9,434 nucleotides of DNA from an uncultured Lachnospiraceae bacterium (GTDB taxonomy: Bacteria > Bacillota > Clostridia > Lachnospirales > Lachnospiraceae): assembly GCA_947591115.1 (NCBI GenBank), contig CANQCX010000064.1, forward strand, positions 1 to 9,434, in the 5' to 3' direction. Of the stretch, positions 6,289 through 9,434 are shown piece by piece. The notes under the pieces were generated by a model. That model was not told where the DNA came from. It saw only the letters and a list, made by a program, of their open reading frames with translations, and did no database searches. Position numbers and translations under genes: made by a program. The first letter of the stretch is position 1. Every line of letters begins with the position of its first letter.

Positions 6289-7682
6289 AGCGTTTCCTTT
6301 CTCTTTTCCTTTAAGGTCTTTGCGATCTCCTCTACCTTATGCTCCGTCAGAATATACTTTTTGTGGAACAAAAATACCGCGATCAAAAGACCAATGATCG
6401 GTATGACCGTCATGGTCAGGCGCAGTCCGACTACCGAGCTTCCCGCTACGTCCGCCGCCGCAGAAGCCTCGCTGGTATCGTCGCTGATATGGAAAATACT
6501 TAAACTGATCGCCGTAATCAGCGCCGCCACGCCGGATGCCAGTTTTACGACAAACGTCTGCATGGAGAAAATAACGCTTTCGTCCCTGCGGTTATTTTTC
6601 AGTTCGCCGTAATCTACCGTATTGGCAAGGAATACCGTTGTAAGAACCGTCAGCATACCGTTTGCCGCAAAGATCATAAATCCCGGAATAAATAACAGGT
6701 ATACGCTGGACATATTGGTAAATGCCAGAACCAGCAGCGAAACATAGCCAACGATCGCCATGACAAAGCTGACATAAAATACCTGTATCGCGCTTAAAAA
6801 TTTTCTCAGAATCGGGAAAAACAGCATCATGGATAAAATCTGGATGGCTCCTCCGAAGATGTTGAAAATGGTATAGCTGTTGTACCAGTCGCTTCCGCCA
6901 AAATCGTATTTGAAGAAGTAAATAACCAGATTAGAGGTAATATAAACCGCGCAGTTGATCAATACGATCGTAATTACGATTGCCATCGCCTGATCGTTGG
7001 AAAGCAGCGCCTTAAACATCTCTCCTACCGACGGAGAATCTACGTTTACCGTCGATTTTTCTTTAATATTCAGACAGGTAATGATGATAAACAATGCAAA
7101 CAGCACCGCAACGATCATGGCAAACCAGCGGAAGCCCACGCGCTCCCATTCGTCGCCCGCATAAGCGCCGAGCTGGCGCACACAAAACATCGTAACGATC
7201 GTAACCAGTGCGGAGCCTACGCCCGCGCAGCTTCTGGCAAGCGTAGAAAGATTCTCACGCTCTTTTCCGCCGTCGGTAAACGCCGGAATCATCGACCAGT
7301 ACGGAATGTCCATCATGGTGTATGTTACGCCCCACACAATATAGGTCACAGCCGCATACGCCACCAGTCCCGCTCCGTTCAGCGCCGGCGGAGCAGAAAA
7401 CATGATAATCAGAATTACAGCGTTGACCAGCGTACCGATCAAAAGCCAGGGACGGAATTTGCCCCAGCGGGTACGCGTTTTGGCAACCAGCACGCCCATG
7501 ACCGGATCGTTAAACGCGTCAAACACACGCGCAACCAAAAGGATCACTCCCATTGCAATGGCGTTTACCCCCAGAATATCCTGATAATAATAGAGGATAT
7601 AGCTTGCCGAAAGCATATATGCCATATCCTTTCCTACGGCGCCCAAGCCGTAAGAAACTTTTTCCCTCATTGATAGTTTCAT
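6285..7682 (-). CDS. MelB-like GPH-family galactoside:cation symporter
   Basis: A 465-aa inner-membrane carrier with about 12 hydrophobic segments, in the glycoside-pentoside-hexuronide:cation symporter family of the major facilitator fold. The residues for cation and sugar binding in the enteric melibiose carrier MelB are present at nearly the same positions: Asp19, Asp55 and Asp59 (VFDAFNDP), then Thr122 and Asp125 in YTMMDIPYWS (121 and 124 in MelB). The RWGKFRPW loop (72-79) is also typical. It would drive galactoside uptake with Na+, Li+ or H+. AGGAGG (7690-7695) lies 7 bases before the ATG. It is 26 bases after the GT-B-like gene and overlaps the alpha-galactosidase gene by 4 bases, which links it to alpha-galactosides. 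The true substrate could be larger than melibiose. Confidence 0.92.
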   Translation of the reverse strand: MKLSMREKVSYGLGAVGKDMAYMLSASYILYYYQDILGVNAIAMGVILLVARVFDAFNDPVMGVLVAKTRTRWGKFRPWLLIGTLVNAVILIIMFSAPPALNGAGLVAYAAVTYIVWGVTYTMMDIPYWSMIPAFTDGGKERENLSTLARSCAGVGSALVTIVTMFCVRQLGAYAGDEWERVGFRWFAMIVAVLFALFIIITCLNIKEKSTVNVDSPSVGEMFKALLSNDQAMAIVITIVLINCAVYITSNLVIYFFKYDFGGSDWYNSYTIFNIFGGAIQILSMMLFFPILRKFLSAIQVFYVSFVMAIVGYVSLLVLAFTNMSSVYLLFIPGFMIFAANGMLTVLTTVFLANTVDYGELKNNRRDESVIFSMQTFVVKLASGVAALITAISLSIFHISDDTSEASAAADVAGSSVVGLRLTMTVIPIIGLLIAVFLFHKKYILTEHKVEEIAKTLKEKRKETL

Positions 7683-7708
7683 GTGTTTTCCTCCTCTTAT
7701 CTTATCTT

Positions 7709-9190
7709 TTATTTCTGTTTCAGTCCCATTGCCAGCTCTACGACCTTGTAAGCGCCGTCATACAACCCAATGGAATTGTTTGTCATGATATTTTTGCACA
7801 TATCGTCAAAAATCAAATCCTCTTTTAAGAACAAATCCAGCATTTGGATGGTATGCGGAATATCTCTGCATTCCAGCGTTCCGTCTCCGACCTCCGCGGA
7901 ATGGATGGCTCCCCACATCTCATGTTTTCCTACGCGTTTGATAAACAGCTTCGGAACCGGATAAAACGCTAGCTCGCTCGGCTTCGTTACCAGCACGTCG
8001 CAGCTTCGCATGAGCAGATTCGTACAGTAAACGGCCTCAAAAATATTTTCATGCCAGAAGCCATGGATTCCGATGACCTCGTTGGACGGATCCAGCGCCG
8101 ATGCCGCAAACGCCTGCGTGTCGTCCCAGTCATTGAAATGCTCTTTGGAAATCCCCTTCATTTCCGGAATCTCCGAAATCAGGGAATCCCAGACATTCCG
8201 GTAATCTCCGACATTGACATACAAAGCGGCCTGTTTTTTCTTAATATACGGGATTAAATGACGGATGATCGCTGCAAAAATCTCTTTCTGCGCTCCGGCT
8301 CCCCCAATGGTCAAAAGAAAACGCATCGGCTTTTGATCGGCTTTCCGCTTCATACGCGCAAGGCAATCCGCCTCCAGATTGCTGACCAGCTCATGGTCGA
8401 TATAATGTCCGGTATAAACCAGACTGTCCGCCGGCATCGGCTGATTGACCTTATCCTTATTCATACCGTTCAAAATCCGGTACCCCATGTAGGAATTGCG
8501 GCACTGAATGGTATGCACGCTGCCCTCCGATAAATGAAGCGCCATCGGCCAGTTATCCGGAATGGCGTTTACCACATATTTCATGCCTGCGTGGATTGCC
8601 GCCTGCGCCGGCCATACGTGCGTGCCGATGACCGGTATCTCCTTCGGTACATTGCGGTATACCGGTGCCATCAGCTCTGCATTCTTCTGGTCGGAGGCAT
8701 TGTAGCTGAGCGCGCGGAACCCTTCATAGTTCATCGGTTCCCATACCAGCTTGTTAAACAGCGGATTTTTGGACAGCCGCGAACCTAAGGAGTACAGTTC
8801 ATTCTGCGCGCTGATTACTTTTGTACAGGTCGTCTGCGGATACCCGTTCAGATCCATCCAGTACGGCGTATACCCCATCGATTTTGCGGCGGAGGCCATC
8901 GCCATACTGATGCGGTAATGACCGAAGCCCATTCGGATGTTTCCTACGATGATTCCCTTTTCGGTATCAAACTTTGCATTTTCCTTTGCATTTTCCTTTG
9001 CATCCGACAGCAAAACATCCTTTACTCCCAGCGAAGCTCCGATATACGGATTTTCCCGAATGCTGATCCGGTAATCGGCATTCGAATCATCCCCGAATTT
9101 CCGGACATATTTGCGTTTGGATTTTACCGCGCTTTTATACGCCTTCTTACCGACCGGATTTCCAAAAATTACTTTTGACTTTTCCTCCAT
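7709..9190 (-). CDS. Uncharacterised GT-B-fold glycosyltransferase-like protein
   Basis: A 493-aa soluble protein with no signal peptide or membrane segment; I do not know a characterised member. The layout resembles the GT-B fold of MurG and MGDG synthase (GT28-like). There is a glycine-rich loop after the first strand (IIVGNIRMGFGHYR, 80-93) and a conserved-looking His/Trp/Asp region (190-222, THVWPAQ and NAIPDNWPMALH). A second-domain start follows (FLLTIGGAGAQKE, 291-303), then a nucleotide-site-like stretch (CDVLVTKPSELAFYPVP, 397-413). The basic N-terminus (about 1-75) is separate and ends in a four-residue repeat AKEN (64-73). AGGAGG lies 10 bases before the ATG. It sits 32 bases after the GH2 gene and 26 before the symporter gene, so it is co-transcribed with galactoside catabolism. 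It may be a transferase, a phosphorylase-like enzyme or a sensor; the fold call is by eye. Confidence 0.6.
   Translation of the reverse strand: MEEKSKVIFGNPVGKKAYKSAVKSKRKYVRKFGDDSNADYRISIRENPYIGASLGVKDVLLSDAKENAKENAKFDTEKGIIVGNIRMGFGHYRISMAMASAAKSMGYTPYWMDLNGYPQTTCTKVISAQNELYSLGSRLSKNPLFNKLVWEPMNYEGFRALSYNASDQKNAELMAPVYRNVPKEIPVIGTHVWPAQAAIHAGMKYVVNAIPDNWPMALHLSEGSVHTIQCRNSYMGYRILNGMNKDKVNQPMPADSLVYTGHYIDHELVSNLEADCLARMKRKADQKPMRFLLTIGGAGAQKEIFAAIIRHLIPYIKKKQAALYVNVGDYRNVWDSLISEIPEMKGISKEHFNDWDDTQAFAASALDPSNEVIGIHGFWHENIFEAVYCTNLLMRSCDVLVTKPSELAFYPVPKLFIKRVGKHEMWGAIHSAEVGDGTLECRDIPHTIQMLDLFLKEDLIFDDMCKNIMTNNSIGLYDGAYKVVELAMGLKQK
8972..9002. repeat. 12-base in-frame tandem repeat (about 2.6 copies)
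   Basis: The plus-strand unit CTTTGCATTTTC occurs at 8972-8983 and 8984-8995, and a partial copy follows to 9002. On the coding strand it encodes AKEN-AKEN-AK between the basic N-terminal part and the first GT-B-like domain. Because the unit is 12 bases, gain or loss of copies keeps the reading frame. Confidence 0.85.
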
Positions 9191-9222
9191 GTCATTTCCC
9201 CCTCCTGTTTTTTAATTGTTTT

Positions 9223-9434
9223 TTATTTTTTTACAGTAAACGCAACCGTTCTGCTTTTGAACCCCGCGCCTTCGATATGAAGCGCCGCCTTTCCGCTTTC
9301 GCCGGTCGTTTTTACATAAACGCCCGCCATTCCTCCCCGCAGCGGGATCCGCTTCGGCCCGATAACCTCAATCGGCCCTTCGGTGGAAACTTCGACGGAA
9401 TCGTTGTAAAAGGAAAGCAGATTGCCGTTTTCAT
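9223..9434 (-). CDS. C-terminal end of a GH2 family glycosidase (probable beta-galactosidase), partial
   Basis: The frame enters from the window edge and ends at TAA (9225-9223), giving the last 69 residues. It contains ENGNLLSFYND, EGPIEVIGPK, PLRGGMAGVYVKTTG and a final beta-rich stretch ending AFTVKK. This is the usual C-terminal Ig-like domain of large Firmicute and Bacteroidetes GH2 enzymes annotated as beta-galactosidases, where a polar loop, an EGP...IGP segment and LRGGM..YVRTTG recur. No catalytic residue is in view, so the exact sugar (beta-galactoside, beta-glucuronide or other) cannot be read here. The gene next to it starts 32 bases downstream in the same direction, so it belongs to the galactoside operon. 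The operon promoter must lie beyond 9434. Confidence 0.75.
   Translation of the reverse strand, partial: ENGNLLSFYNDSVEVSTEGPIEVIGPKRIPLRGGMAGVYVKTTGESGKAALHIEGAGFKSRTVAFTVKK

Noticed and set aside
1..9434. CRISPR array, insertion sequence, integrase site, tRNA or rRNA
   Set aside because: No spaced direct repeats, transposase-like protein, terminal repeats or RNA gene signatures were seen on either strand.

Overview
The window looks like a chromosomal segment of a Clostridia-type Firmicute, probably a Lachnospiraceae-like gut anaerobe. The evidence is strong AGGAGG-type ribosome binding sites, tight operons, a Firmicute-style GH2/GH36/GPH sugar-use cluster, a fermentative D-lactate dehydrogenase and a VanR/VanS-type two-component system. 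The genus cannot be fixed from the sequence alone. Every supported gene is on the minus strand, so transcription runs from right (9434) to left (1). No rRNA, tRNA, CRISPR array or mobile element was seen, and no gene-free stretch exceeds 300 bases.

Region 1 (9434 to 3946) is a galactoside-use operon with short gaps. In order of transcription it holds the C-terminus of a GH2 glycosidase (cut by the window edge), an uncharacterised GT-B-like protein of 493 aa, a MelB-like GPH cation symporter, and a GH36 alpha-galactosidase whose ATG overlaps the symporter stop codon by 4 bases. The simplest reading is uptake of a galactoside with the cation gradient, then removal of alpha-Gal by GH36 and of the beta-linked sugar by GH2. 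The GT-B-like protein is the unexplained member. The operon promoter lies outside the window.

Region 2 (3945 to 2889) is a D-lactate dehydrogenase. The whole gap between it and the alpha-galactosidase is filled by a long inverted repeat whose 3' arm contains the dehydrogenase ribosome binding site. It could be a terminator, an attenuator or a translational switch.

Region 3 (2838 to 121) holds a VanR-like response regulator, a VanS-like histidine kinase (2-base gap) and a membrane-anchored C39-type cysteine peptidase. The regulator promoter (TATAAT, extended -10) and the region just upstream of the peptidase share an exact 12-mer at nearly the same distance from their start codons. It is a good candidate for the regulator's binding site. 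There is no D-Ala-D-Lac or D-Ala-D-Ser ligase, so this is not a vancomycin-resistance cluster.

Region 4 (92 to 1) carries a good promoter and the first codons of another gene, probably a flavin-dependent pyridine nucleotide-disulfide oxidoreductase.

Three starts are better placed downstream of the longest open frame: 873 for the peptidase, 2762 for the regulator and 3878 for the dehydrogenase. Each has a well-placed Shine-Dalgarno sequence.
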